This document shows positions 19,952-29,371 of a stretch of DNA of 64,000 nucleotides, one piece after another. The notes below the pieces were generated by a model that was not told the DNA's origin, made no database searches, and saw only the letters and a program-made list of their open reading frames with translations. Location of the stretch: NCBI RefSeq assembly GCF_008065115.1, contig NZ_CP042913.1, positions 5,095,257 through 5,159,256 on the forward strand, written 5' to 3'. Position numbers and translations under genes: made by a program. The stretch is from Bythopirellula goksoeyrii (GTDB taxonomy: Bacteria; Planctomycetota; Planctomycetia; Pirellulales; Lacipirellulaceae). Each line of letters begins with the position of its first letter. The stretch's first letter is position 1.

Positions 19952-21079
19952 GCGGGCACCTGTCCTTCGTTCGGCAGCGCGGCGGGCGATTGCTTGAAGT
20001 GCCTTGTCGGTGAACTGCAAGTCGGCTTCTTCCATCGCAAACAAGTGTTGATACTGTTTGGTCAAGGCGTTCTTTGGTTCGGTTAGAATGCGGACCAGCG
20101 ATGACTCGTTCAAAGGTTCGAGCGCAGTTACCACTGGCAGGCGTCCTACGAGTTCCGGAATCAAGCCATACTCAATCAAGTCATCGGGCGTGATGTTGGC
20201 AAGGGTTTCGCCGAGGTCCATTTCCGAGGCGATGTCCCCCTGCTGCCCAAAGCCCATCGTGCGGCGACCCATCCGCTTGCGGATGACTTCTTCAATACCG
20301 TCAAAGGTACCGCCGACGACGAACAGGATATTCGTGGTGTCAATCTGGATGTATTGCTGCTCGGGATGCTTGCGTCCTCCCTGGGGCGGCACGTTGGCCG
20401 TGGTCCCTTCAAGCATCTTTAGCAGCGCCTGCTGGACTCCCTCTCCAGACACGTCGCGGGTGATCGACACGTTTTGGCTCGTTTTGCCAATCTTGTCGAT
20501 CTCGTCGATATAAAGAACTCCACGTTGGGCGGCTTCGATATCAAAGTCGGCAGCGTGCAGAAGTTTCAACAACAGGTTTTCCACGTCCTCACCGACGTAG
20601 CCGGCTTCGGTCAACGTGGTCGCATCGCCGATTGCAAATGGCACGTTCAGTTTGCGGGCCAAGGTGCGAGCCAAGAGCGTCTTACCACAGCCTGTGGGGC
20701 CAACGAGTAGGATATTGGACTTGTCGATTTCGATGTCCGACTCTTCTTCAGCCACCATCAGCCGCTTGTAGTGGCTATGGACGGCGACAGCAAGAACTCG
20801 CTTGGCCGCTTCCTGGCCAATGACGTATTCGTCCAGTTCGAGGGCGATTTCACGAGGGCTGGGAACCTTAGCAAACGATTGCTTGCTGGAGCCGCGCCGC
20901 TTGCGCTCTTGATCGAGAATGGATTGGCACAGTTCAATACACTCGCCACAGATGTAAACGTCGCCCGGTCCTTCGACCAGGGGACCTACGTCGCGGTAGC
21001 TCTTTCGGCAGAACGAACAGAAAGCATTCTTTTTCGAAGTGCTTCCGCGTCGTCCACCGATGTCTTTACCCGTAGGCAT
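19805..21079 (-). CDS. clpX: ATP-dependent Clp protease ATP-binding subunit ClpX
   Basis: This 424-aa full-length ClpX begins with the four-Cys zinc-binding domain ([10 protein letters not shown] ... CGECIELC). It contains Walker A GPTGCGKT, Walker [10 protein letters not shown], the [13 protein letters not shown] region, and the C-terminal subdomain with [11 protein letters not shown]. ClpX unfolds tagged substrates and feeds them to ClpP in the cytoplasm; clpP is not in the window. The 3' end is duplicated at 11208..11354. Confidence 0.98.
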   Translation of the reverse strand: MPTGKDIGGRRGSTSKKNAFCSFCRKSYRDVGPLVEGPGDVYICGECIELCQSILDQERKRRGSSKQSFAKVPSPREIALELDEYVIGQEAAKRVLAVAVHSHYKRLMVAEEESDIEIDKSNILLVGPTGCGKTLLARTLARKLNVPFAIGDATTLTEAGYVGEDVENLLLKLLHAADFDIEAAQRGVLYIDEIDKIGKTSQNVSITRDVSGEGVQQALLKMLEGTTANVPPQGGRKHPEQQYIQIDTTNILFVVGGTFDGIEEVIRKRMGRRTMGFGQQGDIASEMDLGETLANITPDDLIEYGLIPELVGRLPVVTALEPLNESSLVRILTEPKNALTKQYQHLFAMEEADLQFTDKALQAIARRAAERRTGARGLRSIIENVMLDIMYDLPDQPRGNRYMLTDDVVDGREKLFSEPQTKSA

Positions 21080-21496
21080 GAAAATCTCCTTCCGAGGGAT
21101 GCTAAACCACTCAGGCCATCACCGTCCTGAGAGGTCGCTTAGTTCATCAAGGTGTCGCTCGTGGGAGTCAACTTACCAATCGAATTCCGATCTATCGAAA
21201 ACCGATCAGCAAGCCAAACTTTTCATGCCTCGCGGGGCTTCCATGTCCGCTCAGTCCGAGCACCAATTCTGTGGTACCATACGTAGCTCCAACGAGAGTC
21301 GTTCATCGGTCTATCACTACTGGGGGGTTTACTAGCACCCGCCAGCACCGAACAACCGCGACAGCCGGAGTGTTTCTCGACATTTGTGGCGACCGGTGCT
21401 ATCGGTGCCAACCCGCACTTTCGACAAACTCTCCGTTCTCGACAAACAGCCCTCAAATGCTTGTAGGCAATTTAAGGAATGGGTCTGTCGAGTTTC
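21080..21496. other. Intergenic region upstream of clpX, no gene recognised
   Basis: These 417 bases hold the clpX promoter region. Short frames on both strands lack ribosome binding sites and recognisable features. No hairpin stood out. Confidence 0.5.
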
Positions 21497-21793
21497 TCAA
21501 CTCTCCGTCGACGGGGCTCTCGCAGTTTGCGAACCGCTCGACCGAGAAGTCTCGCTGAGCTCTGCTTTAAGTTTGGTTGCTAGCTTAGTTTTAATATGTC
21601 GGAATTCTTCGTCGCTGAGGCCACCCTGGTCGTGCAAGTCTCGGAACTTTGACATCATCACGCTGCTCTCTTGCACGTCGTCAGCCTCACCACCGCGAAA
21701 CTTTCGCACAATGGCAATGCCAATCGCAACGACCGCGAAGATTGCCGCGAGTAGTAGGGCGGCTTCCGTCAGCGACTGCCATCTCTCGTCCAT
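21497..21793 (-). CDS. Small single-pass membrane protein
   Basis: This 98-aa protein has one N-terminal membrane helix (AALLLAAIFAVVAIGIAIV) and a cytoplasmic tail with LHDQGGLSDEEFRHIKTKLA, a SHOCT-like motif. SHOCT-type segments often mediate oligomerisation; no function is known for this one. AAGG lies before the ATG. It is followed, some 400 bases on, by clpX in the same direction. Confidence 0.65.
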   Translation of the reverse strand: MDERWQSLTEAALLLAAIFAVVAIGIAIVRKFRGGEADDVQESSVMMSKFRDLHDQGGLSDEEFRHIKTKLATKLKAELSETSRSSGSQTARAPSTES

Positions 21794-22131
21794 ACGCCTT
21801 CAACCGACCATTCGAGCCGCTTTGCCTATCCCCTGGTTCCCTTTCTAGCCACGCTCTTATTTCTTATTATGTGCCGACTGCTAGCTTCCGTCCAGAATGA
21901 TCTGTGGCGACACAAGCCCCCTAGCCAAAAAACTTGGCCAAATTGGCACACTTTGCCCTGTTTCAGCAGGGTGAACAGCTTTTGCAAGCGTTTCAAGCTT
22001 CGCTGGCAGCACCTCCGATACTTCCTCTGAGGGACACATTTTTTCGATGTGGGTCATGCCGTGCGCTGGCCTGCAAGTTACCGTCATTGCTGCCCGCCAG
22101 GGAATGGCTTGAAGCTGATCCGATTGGGACT

Positions 22132-23907
22132 ATGAATTGCTCTCAGATACTCTGGGGAAACTTAGCACTGGGCATATGCTCCCGGATATGGGCCTGCATG
22201 GCATTCGTCACCATGCTAGTACCTCAACCTAGCCTCCTGGCACAGCCCACGCCGTCGCATCCGACTGTTCAACCCCTCTTCTGGCAACAACCCCTCCTAT
22301 TCATTCCCTATCAACTCAACAAACAAGCTACCGGCGCAGACAAGATTGACCAAGTGCAACTGCTGGTTTCTCGAACGGGCCACAACGATTGGCAAGCGTT
22401 GCAATCCGCCAAATCGAATGTACTTGGATTTAGCTACCATGCCCCCGAGGAAGGGACCTATTGGTTTGCACTCCGCCATTTGGATGCCCAAGGGAACTCG
22501 CTCGATGCACCAACGGCAGCACCTCAACTTCAGATCGTCATCGATACGACCCAGCCAACTTTAGACCTCACTGCCGCACAGGGAACTAATGGCGAAGTCA
22601 TAATTCGCTATGAAGCTGTCGATACCAATCTCGTTTCAAGTTCGCTCATTGTTGAAGCTCGCACTTCCGACGGGCTGTGGACCAATGTACCTCTCGCGGC
22701 TCCGGATCTTGCGCAACCTGATCGTCTTGTAGGGCGAGTGCGATGGACGGCACCCAGCGACAACGACATTGAAGTACGCGGCGCGATAGCCGACCGCGCA
22801 GGCCACCGTCGTCAGGCAACCACGATGCTGTCACTCTCGGGACCATCTCTTTCGATGCCGGATCGCACGCCCGATCTACCACCTAATGTGGCACAACAAC
22901 AGATCAACTTGCCGCAAACCAGCCAGCGACAAGTTGCACAAGACTGGCCAACGTCGAATCAGCTGCCCACCAAGTCCCCAGCACAAACAGCCATCAACTC
23001 GGTCAGCAAACCCGACAACAGCTTGTTTGCGCCACCGCAACTCAATCCTTACGCCAACACATCTCAGCAACATGGCCAGAGGCGTACGCCTGCTACATTC
23101 GCAGTCGATGGTGCTGCCGACTCCGATCAACCAGCCGATCGTACGATCGACAGTGGGCTTGCTCCCTCTCTCAATAGCGAGGGACAAGTTCCCACCGGAG
23201 GATTGCCCCGGGAGGGAGAACCGGAGTGGACTTCCTCAGGTCGGCAACCGGGTGAGCCAATATTGATGAACTCTCGCACCTTCGATGTGGAATACGACTT
23301 GCAATCGGTGGGTCCTTGGGGAGTTGCCAAAGTAGAATTGTGGGGCACCCAAGATGGGGGCTCGACATGGCAAAGCTACGGTAACGATCCAGACAACCGC
23401 AGCCCTGTGCGGGCTCGGGTTCCCGGTGCTGGCGTATATGGCTTCCGAATTGTAGTCGATGGTGCCAATGGGGCGGCCTCACCACCTCCGCGGTCAGGCG
23501 ATGAGCCGGAATTGGTTATCACCGTCGATTTGGAGCCACCCTCGGCCGAATTACTTTCTGCCAAGATGGGCACCGGCAATCTAAATGACCATCTCCAGAT
23601 CCGTTGGAATGCCGAAGACGACAACCTTGAGCAGCGACCGATTGGACTTTACTTCAGTTCCCAGCCCAGCGGCCCCTGGTCGGCGATCGCAGCCGGATTG
23701 GAAAACACGGGCTCCTATACCTGGCGGGTCGAACGCCACATCCCCATCCGGTTCTATATCCGCCTGGAAGTGCGCGACACCGCCGGCAACGTCGCCACCT
23801 TCCAAACCCCCGAGCCACTGGAACTCAATCGACCCCAACCCACTGGCCACCTCCGCGACGTGCGTCCCATCACGGGTGTACCGAGAGTTTCACCATCGTC
23901 TGAATGA
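22132..23907 (+). CDS. Secreted protein with Ig-like domains, unknown function
   Basis: I chose the ATG at 22132 (591 aa) because it gives an N-terminal hydrophobic signal stretch ending MLVPQPSLLAQ; the open frame begins about 200 bases earlier. Two pairs of beta-sandwich-like segments are visible, each with an aromatic-rich pattern (YWFALRHLDAQGN, FYIRLEVRDTAGNV) typical of Ig/fibronectin-like folds. They flank a Pro/Gln/Ser-rich low-complexity middle (about residues 250-400). Similar secreted proteins are common in planctomycetes and have no known role. Confidence 0.75.
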   Translation: MNCSQILWGNLALGICSRIWACMAFVTMLVPQPSLLAQPTPSHPTVQPLFWQQPLLFIPYQLNKQATGADKIDQVQLLVSRTGHNDWQALQSAKSNVLGFSYHAPEEGTYWFALRHLDAQGNSLDAPTAAPQLQIVIDTTQPTLDLTAAQGTNGEVIIRYEAVDTNLVSSSLIVEARTSDGLWTNVPLAAPDLAQPDRLVGRVRWTAPSDNDIEVRGAIADRAGHRRQATTMLSLSGPSLSMPDRTPDLPPNVAQQQINLPQTSQRQVAQDWPTSNQLPTKSPAQTAINSVSKPDNSLFAPPQLNPYANTSQQHGQRRTPATFAVDGAADSDQPADRTIDSGLAPSLNSEGQVPTGGLPREGEPEWTSSGRQPGEPILMNSRTFDVEYDLQSVGPWGVAKVELWGTQDGGSTWQSYGNDPDNRSPVRARVPGAGVYGFRIVVDGANGAASPPPRSGDEPELVITVDLEPPSAELLSAKMGTGNLNDHLQIRWNAEDDNLEQRPIGLYFSSQPSGPWSAIAAGLENTGSYTWRVERHIPIRFYIRLEVRDTAGNVATFQTPEPLELNRPQPTGHLRDVRPITGVPRVSPSSE

Positions 23908-23994
23908 TCCTGCTTCTCATCTAGGTCAATCGACTCTCTCCTCTACGTGACCAACTGTCGTCTCAATGATGAGATTGCAACGAATTAACAGGTT

Positions 23995-24013
23995 TCGCGA
24001 CATTTTGTCGCGA
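23995..24013. promoter_or_regulatory. Perfect inverted repeat, candidate enhancer site
   Basis: TCGCGACA-TTT-TGTCGCGA is an 8-bp perfect palindrome with a 3-base spacer. Its centre is about 67 bases upstream of the sigma-54 -24 GG at 24071. The core GACA-TTY-TGTC recurs at 54087..54099 upstream of another sigma-54 element. It may bind the NtrC-type activator. It has no T run, so a terminator role is less likely. Confidence 0.5.
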
Positions 24014-24069
24014 CCTAAGTCTCACCGCTTACTACACAACCTCGTCATGCACTGAATGACTGGAGAAAG

Positions 24070-24085
24070 TGGCGCGCAGTTTGCT
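24070..24085 (+). promoter_or_regulatory. Sigma-54 -24/-12 promoter
   Basis: TGGCGCGCAGTTTGCT matches the TGGCACG-N4-TTGCW consensus with GG-N10-GC spacing. It lies 71 bases before the epimerase ATG. Confidence 0.75.
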
Positions 24086-24155
24086 CATTAACCTGAAACG
24101 AATCGTCATGATAGTATGACGAGCGTACTGTAGAGAATGGAAGGAGTGATACGAA

Positions 24156-25286
24156 ATGACTCAATCACAACATCAGCCAGTCGTCCTCGTAACGGGTAAC
24201 AGCGGACTAATCGGAAGTCGCATTTGTCAGCGATTACTAGATCGCTATATGCTGGTGGGGTTAGATCTCAATCCGCCAGAACAGCGGCAGACCGTACAAG
24301 AATGGATTCAGTGTGATTTAACTAAGGATTCGAGCGTAAGCTCAACACTGCAGGAAGTCCTTGAGCGATTCGGAAGTAAGATCGCCAGTGTGATCCATCT
24401 AGCAGCGTATTACGATTTTTCTGGCGAGTCGAGTCCTTTGTATGACGATCTGACCGTCGAGGGGACTCGTCGCTTGTTGCGAGGCCTAAATAGATTTAAG
24501 CATGTTGGGCAATTTGTTTTTTCCAGCAGTTTGCTGGTAATGAAGCCCTGTGATCTCGGACGACAACTCAACGAAGATGCTCCAACGCAAGCTGAATGGG
24601 CCTATCCCCAATCCAAATTGGATGCGGAGCAGGTGATCCAAGAGGAACACGGTGAGATACCTACAGTGATCTTGCGACTGGCTGGGGCCTATGATGAATT
24701 GGGCCATTCGCCTCCGATTACGCAGAACATTCGTCGAATTGCCGAAAAAGAACTGGAGAGTTACCTATTTCCTGGCGACGCAGATCGCGGCCAAGCGTTT
24801 ATTCACCTGGACGACATAGCAAGCTGCGTGGACCTAGTCGTAGAACGACGCAAGCAATTAGACGACTATCTCCTATTACTCATTGCAGAAGATGAATGCC
24901 TGAGTTACGAGAAGCTCCAAGACAGAATTGGAGAACTGATCTACGGAGAAGAAGATTGGCCGACGATTCGTATTCCAAAAATCGTGGCCAAAGCAGGTGC
25001 CTGGGCCAAAGAGCAACTTGCTAGCCGCGAAGAAGAGGAACCATTCATCAAGCCGTGGATGGTCGATTTGGCTGATGCCCATTATCCAGTCGATAATAGC
25101 CGAGCAAGAAGCATCCTGGGATGGACTCCAACACGGTCTCTTTCAACCACGCTTCCTGCCATGATCGCTGGCTTGAAACAGAATCCGCGCAAATGGTATG
25201 AGACGAATCATCTGCCACTTCCCTCTCAAGACGTACTCGATGAGATATCTAGCGTTTCACTGAGCAAGCAAACTGAGAATTGTTAG
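24156..25286 (+). CDS. NAD(P)-dependent epimerase/dehydratase family protein (extended SDR)
   Basis: This 376-aa extended short-chain dehydrogenase has a Rossmann N-terminus (VLVTGNSGLIGSRIC), an active-site Ser run (VFSSSLLVM) and a Y-P-Q-S-K catalytic pair. It has AAGGAG upstream and a sigma-54 promoter at 24070. It forms a unit with the VKOR-like and SPW-repeat genes that follow 17 bases later. The substrate (a nucleotide sugar or other) cannot be told from sequence. Confidence 0.88.
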   Translation: MTQSQHQPVVLVTGNSGLIGSRICQRLLDRYMLVGLDLNPPEQRQTVQEWIQCDLTKDSSVSSTLQEVLERFGSKIASVIHLAAYYDFSGESSPLYDDLTVEGTRRLLRGLNRFKHVGQFVFSSSLLVMKPCDLGRQLNEDAPTQAEWAYPQSKLDAEQVIQEEHGEIPTVILRLAGAYDELGHSPPITQNIRRIAEKELESYLFPGDADRGQAFIHLDDIASCVDLVVERRKQLDDYLLLLIAEDECLSYEKLQDRIGELIYGEEDWPTIRIPKIVAKAGAWAKEQLASREEEEPFIKPWMVDLADAHYPVDNSRARSILGWTPTRSLSTTLPAMIAGLKQNPRKWYETNHLPLPSQDVLDEISSVSLSKQTENC

Positions 25287-25303
25287 TTGGGGGGGGGTGA
25301 ATC

Positions 25304-25936
25304 ATGTCTAACCAAGCGAACAACACGGCGCGCGCTAGTCGTATTGAAGTTGCACCCTGGGCCTACAATCCCTCGGCTTGGAGTCAGCGGATTCCCATCT
25401 GCATTCTAGCCGCAGTGGCAACGCTGATGGCTACCTACATGGCTCTCTACCAGTGGGGCTTAATCAACGCGGTATGGGATCCCTTCTTTGATGAAGGTTC
25501 GCAGAATGTGTTAGATTCCAAAGTAGCACAGACAATGGACCGCTGGATCGGAATCCCAGACGCTGCTTTGGGCGCATTCGCCTATTTAGGAGATGCTGTC
25601 CTGGGGTTGGCAGGCTCGACGCGACGCTGGCAATATCGACCCTGGTTGGTAATCCTCTTCGGCATTGACGTCATTCCGCTCGGTATTGTCAGCAGCGTTC
25701 TTGTCATTCTGCAGGGCGCTGTCGTCGGCTCGTGGTGTTTTCTCTGCCTCGTGACGGCAGTGATCTCCTTGATTCTTGCCTACTGGGCCTATGACGAAGT
25801 CTATTCCTCTTTGAAATACCTTCTGCTCGTCTGGAAAAAATCGCATCGCATTTCGGTCGTATGGAACGCATTTTTCGGAATACCTACTACAATCTCGCGA
25901 CAAGCGGGTGACGAATTGATGCGGGAGGTGAACTGA
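25304..25936 (+). CDS. Vitamin K epoxide reductase (VKOR)-like membrane protein
   Basis: This 210-aa protein has about five membrane segments. It carries the VKOR-type redox motif GSWCFLCL (CxxC) and the upstream [14 protein letters not shown] and [15 protein letters not shown] stretches of this bacterial subfamily. VKOR homologues recycle quinone-linked disulfide exchange at the membrane. The usual outer Cys pair is not obvious, so it may differ from disulfide-forming VKORs. Its stop overlaps the SPW-repeat start (TGATG). Confidence 0.8.
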   Translation: MSNQANNTARASRIEVAPWAYNPSAWSQRIPICILAAVATLMATYMALYQWGLINAVWDPFFDEGSQNVLDSKVAQTMDRWIGIPDAALGAFAYLGDAVLGLAGSTRRWQYRPWLVILFGIDVIPLGIVSSVLVILQGAVVGSWCFLCLVTAVISLILAYWAYDEVYSSLKYLLLVWKKSHRISVVWNAFFGIPTTISRQAGDELMREVN

Positions 25937-26280
25937 TGTGGGCCCGAGTCGTCGAGTGCATGTTGGGATGTTGGTTGTTGATGAGTCCGTTTATTTTCGG
26001 CCATGCCAGCGATACTTTTGTTTTGTGGTCAAACGACCTGCTAATTGGCGGTCTGGTTATTGTGTTAGCTTTAGCTTCGTACTGGTCCCCCACAGCCTGG
26101 GCTCACTGGATGTTGATATTCGTAGGGATATGGCTCATCGGTTTTGGACGGCTAGGTTCGACACCACCCCTACCCGGAGCACAGCAGAATCAAATCATTC
26201 TCGGACTGCTTCTTACTATGTTTGCAATTATCCCGAACCATGCCTCGCATCCCCCGCGAGGATGGCAAACATCAGATTAG
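25936..26280 (+). CDS. SPW repeat membrane protein
   Basis: This 114-aa protein has three to four membrane helices with the SPW-repeat pattern (LLMSPFIFG ... SYWSPTAWAHW). It is translationally coupled to the VKOR-like gene (TGATG overlap, GGAGGTG ribosome site inside the upstream gene). SPW-repeat proteins are of unknown function. The epimerase-VKOR-SPW order suggests a joint envelope or redox stress role. Confidence 0.82.
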   Translation: MWARVVECMLGCWLLMSPFIFGHASDTFVLWSNDLLIGGLVIVLALASYWSPTAWAHWMLIFVGIWLIGFGRLGSTPPLPGAQQNQIILGLLLTMFAIIPNHASHPPRGWQTSD

Positions 26281-26333
26281 AAAGTTGAACCACAAGTATT
26301 ACCTTTGCTAACTAGAACATAAGAAAGGAAAAT

Positions 26334-27458
26334 ATGTTTCAAACAAGTGATTTAAGAGAGCTCGTCCAGGAGCGACAAACCCCTTTCCTCTCGTTCTACA
26401 TGCCAACTCATGCGGCAGGACGTGAGCAACAGCAAGACGATATTCGCCACAAGAATCTCATACGCGAAGCGGAAACTCAATTGAAAGCTCAATCTGATAT
26501 CGATGAGAGCTCCAATGAAAAACTAATCAAGCAACTGAAATCGATTCCTCAAGACAAGAATATATGGGGCCACCGTAGTGCGGGGCTGGCAGCCTTCGCG
26601 GCACCCGATTTTTTCCGCGTTTATGTGTGTCCCCTAGTGATGCCGGAACAAGTGAGCGTAGGGAAGTGTTTTCATCTCAGTCCGTTGCTTCCGCTCTTGC
26701 ATGCGAACGGACGATACTACTTACTCGCACTTACGAAGGATTCTGCCGAGCTATTCGAAGCTACTCGCTATCACCGGACATGTAGTGATCTGGAAATAGG
26801 CGGTCCTATTGAAATCGATGGTGCGGAAGAAGCCCTCCAGTTGCACTCACATCTAGCACCCACACAAGGAAAAGGAGGTGTTGGCGAAGCCCTATTCCAT
26901 GGTCAAGGAGCACCTGATGACCGGGAGAAGACAACCGTTGTGAACTACTTCAAACGGCAGGTTGACCCCCAGGTTTCTCATTTTTTACATGGGAATAATA
27001 CCCCACTCGTGCTGGCCTGCGTTGACTACCTGGCTCCTATCTATCAGGAGGCAAATACCTATCCGCACCTGCTCGATAAACATGTCTCAGGAAATCCCCA
27101 AGAACGAGAGGAAAAAGAATTATTGCATGAAGCATGGGAGTGCCTGGAACCACGATTTCAGAAACTCGAATCCTTGGCATTGAAAAGATTTGGAGATCTG
27201 TCGAGCAGTGAACGCACTCTAGATGATGAGAAAGCAATAATGGAAGCGTCTCAAAATGGTCAGGTCGAGACGATCTTTGTTCCAATACAACCCAATCGCC
27301 TTTCTGCAACCTCTTCAGACATGGCAGAAGTAAGTCATGTGATTGAGAATTCTGTTTATCAAACTCTCAACCATGGAGGGGAGGTTATGTCTGTCAAGCA
27401 GGTTCCGACTAAGGAAGATGGCAATCCCTCGGCGCTGGCAGCAATACTGCGTTATTAG
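26334..27458 (+). CDS. Bacterial archaeo-eukaryotic release factor (baeRF) family protein, Balon-like
   Basis: This 374-aa protein begins MFQTSDLRELVQERQTPFLS, a start typical of baeRF proteins, followed by the SFYMPTHAAGREQQQD stretch and a C-terminal Pelota/eRF1-like part ending near VETIFVPIQPNRL. Related proteins (Balon of Psychrobacter) bind stalled or resting ribosomes and are called hibernation factors. AAAGG lies before the ATG. It follows the SPW gene by 53 bases, so it may share the sigma-54 transcript. Ribosome hibernation is inferred from the family. Confidence 0.72.
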   Translation: MFQTSDLRELVQERQTPFLSFYMPTHAAGREQQQDDIRHKNLIREAETQLKAQSDIDESSNEKLIKQLKSIPQDKNIWGHRSAGLAAFAAPDFFRVYVCPLVMPEQVSVGKCFHLSPLLPLLHANGRYYLLALTKDSAELFEATRYHRTCSDLEIGGPIEIDGAEEALQLHSHLAPTQGKGGVGEALFHGQGAPDDREKTTVVNYFKRQVDPQVSHFLHGNNTPLVLACVDYLAPIYQEANTYPHLLDKHVSGNPQEREEKELLHEAWECLEPRFQKLESLALKRFGDLSSSERTLDDEKAIMEASQNGQVETIFVPIQPNRLSATSSDMAEVSHVIENSVYQTLNHGGEVMSVKQVPTKEDGNPSALAAILRY

Positions 27459-27663
27459 GGATAACTTACGTCGATCCCTCGCCCGAGCCCCATTATCTGG
27501 CAATCACCATGCAAGATCCTGCCTGAGAAGCCCGCGCTTTATGAATGATTTACGGCACCACCAAGGACATGTATCTCAAAGGGATTCGTTCCCGGCCCGA
27601 GGGCTCCCTCTGAGGGCGTTGACGAATTACTAAATCATCGTAAATTGTACCTTGAGCAACCGA

Positions 27664-27747
27664 GCCGGAGTGGCGGAATTGGCAGACGCGCTGGATTCAA
27701 AATCCAGTGAGGGCAACCTCGTGGGGGTTCAAGTCCCCCCTCCGGTA
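27664..27747 (+). tRNA. tRNA-Leu (anticodon CAA)
   Basis: The 84-nt gene folds as a class II tRNA. Acceptor GCCGGAG pairs with CTCCGGT, the anticodon stem is CTGGA/TCCAG with loop TTCAAAA (CAA anticodon), and a long variable arm and the GGTTCAAGTC T arm follow. The CCA is not encoded. The first acceptor pair would be G-U. Confidence 0.95.
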
Positions 27748-27901
27748 CTTATCTTTGCACCGTGGCTAGTACGGCAATTCGCTGCTGCATCTGCCGCTAA
27801 GCAAGTGAGAACTGTCGCGACCATGTCGACTTGACCACTATTGGCTGCCTACTTCAGGTACTTCGCTCTCATGGGCGTTATGCACGATAAATGCTAGCCC
27901 A

Positions 27902-29071
27902 TCAACGATTGGGCGTATTTGGTGCCGGCATAGCACGGAAAAGCAGCGTTGCGAAAGCCAGCGTTAGTAGCATTAACAGGGGCGAAGGCTCTGGAACCGC
28001 TGTCGCGGCGACTGACGTGCCCACCCCTGATCCATAATTGGTCTGCCAATCATTTAGTGACCCGACACTCGTGTTGCGCTGCCAAACAAGAAAGTCATTA
28101 CCATCAACGTCGCTATCGTTGTCAAAGTCGCCTGCTAGACCCTCCGGAACAAGCGGAACCAACCCATCCAGCACCTGAACGTTATCAAAGATTCCGAAGG
28201 CGAAAGCGGGGTTGAGGGTCACGGAACTGAAGAAGTCAAACATCACTAGCGAGATCACCCCCTCCAAGGGAGCCGCCGTGAAGTCGCCGTTGCTGTTGTC
28301 GATCGTACCAATGATGATCGCATTTCCAGAATTGGCACTTTGCATAGAAACTCTAACGTATCCGGGGTCCGTAGTAGTGCCCGAGGGGCCGATTGCCACG
28401 GTGTCAACTTCGAAGTTGAGCGTCATCCATTGAAAACCTCCTGCTCCGGCGGGTTGGGTCCCTGTGGTCCCTTGCGTGGGCACTGCCGTAGCGATGTCGA
28501 ATGAGGGGAAGGCATTCGTGTAGTACGGATCGCTACTGTCACGAGATCCAGCTACGTTGCCCGCGGCATATTGACCACTCTCGGATTGAAGCTGTTCGCC
28601 CTCCTTATAGAGTCGATAGTCCGTAGCAGCCGCATCGCCTTCGCTTGAGTAAACAAAAGACCCACCGAGTGGCAATGCCAAAGGACCATCATGTCCGACT
28701 CCAGCGCCTAGAAATTCCGTTGTGCCCGTACCGATTGTGCCTCCGCTGGGCGCCCAGTTCAACCAGGCATCGACGCGAAAAGTATACTGCCCCGTGTACG
28801 TCGCGTTGGAATTGATGGCAACGATTCCATTGGCATCAGCGGGAGCGTTGTTGTTGACTTCAAACTTCAAACCGATCGTGTCGCTACCGTTTGGCGCTGG
28901 TGGTAGGCCCTTGGTTGAATAGTCAAAACCGAACACTGCAGATGCATCGGGGTCTTGGTAAATCGTCCAATTAGTTCCCGTGCTAAGATCGTCAGTAAAT
29001 AACTGACCGACTACAGTGGCAGGAGAAAGAACAGAAGCCGCTAAAACAAACACTCTCAGATGACACAACAT
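27902..29071 (-). CDS. Secreted PEP-CTERM protein with dockerin loop
   Basis: This 389-aa protein has a signal peptide ending near ATVVGQ and a long beta-rich body (choice-of-anchor/lectin-like). A dockerin-like loop (GDFDNDSDVDGNDFLVWQR) follows, then a C-terminal AVPEPSPLLMLLTLAF helix and an Arg-containing end, the exosortase sorting signal. The body resembles concanavalin-like PEP-CTERM proteins of planctomycetes. The ligand is unknown. Confidence 0.82.
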   Translation of the reverse strand: MLCHLRVFVLAASVLSPATVVGQLFTDDLSTGTNWTIYQDPDASAVFGFDYSTKGLPPAPNGSDTIGLKFEVNNNAPADANGIVAINSNATYTGQYTFRVDAWLNWAPSGGTIGTGTTEFLGAGVGHDGPLALPLGGSFVYSSEGDAAATDYRLYKEGEQLQSESGQYAAGNVAGSRDSSDPYYTNAFPSFDIATAVPTQGTTGTQPAGAGGFQWMTLNFEVDTVAIGPSGTTTDPGYVRVSMQSANSGNAIIIGTIDNSNGDFTAAPLEGVISLVMFDFFSSVTLNPAFAFGIFDNVQVLDGLVPLVPEGLAGDFDNDSDVDGNDFLVWQRNTSVGSLNDWQTNYGSGVGTSVAATAVPEPSPLLMLLTLAFATLLFRAMPAPNTPNR

Positions 29072-29371
29072 GACGTTTAACTCCCGGTGAAAGATTGATA
29101 CTACAGAAGACCCTGAGTAACTTATTGGAAGATCTTCGCTTCACATCGTCCTGCTACTTGCCTCTTTACCGCTGCCAACTAGAGAATACCTATGATAGGG
29201 AGTAAAGTCAATTAAAATTTGATATTCCTGTCACCTGTTATTACGCGTTTCGCGACAGCGACCTGAACTACTTTTCACTCCTCGGCAAACATAAACAGAG
29301 CATCTGGCATTGGGATATTTCCAAATAGTTATCTTAGCTCTCGGGTTTATAAACAAACCTGGCATCGCGTT
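29072..29371. other. Intergenic region between two PEP-CTERM genes
   Basis: These 300 bases are A/T-rich and contain no frame that I can support. A TTTCGCGACA half-site, similar to the palindrome arm at 23995, is present near 29250, but it has no partner arm. Confidence 0.4.

Noticed and set aside
27498-27513. Sigma-54-like element TGGCAATCACCATGCA after the baeRF gene
   Set aside because: GG-N10-GC spacing fits, but no gene starts within 150 bases downstream on the same strand other than the tRNA, which does not use sigma-54. It is treated as a chance match.
27652-27834. 60-aa open frame across the tRNA-Leu
   Set aside because: The frame is the well-known artefact of reading a tRNA-Leu gene as protein (AGVAELADALDSKSS). 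The tRNA explains it fully.
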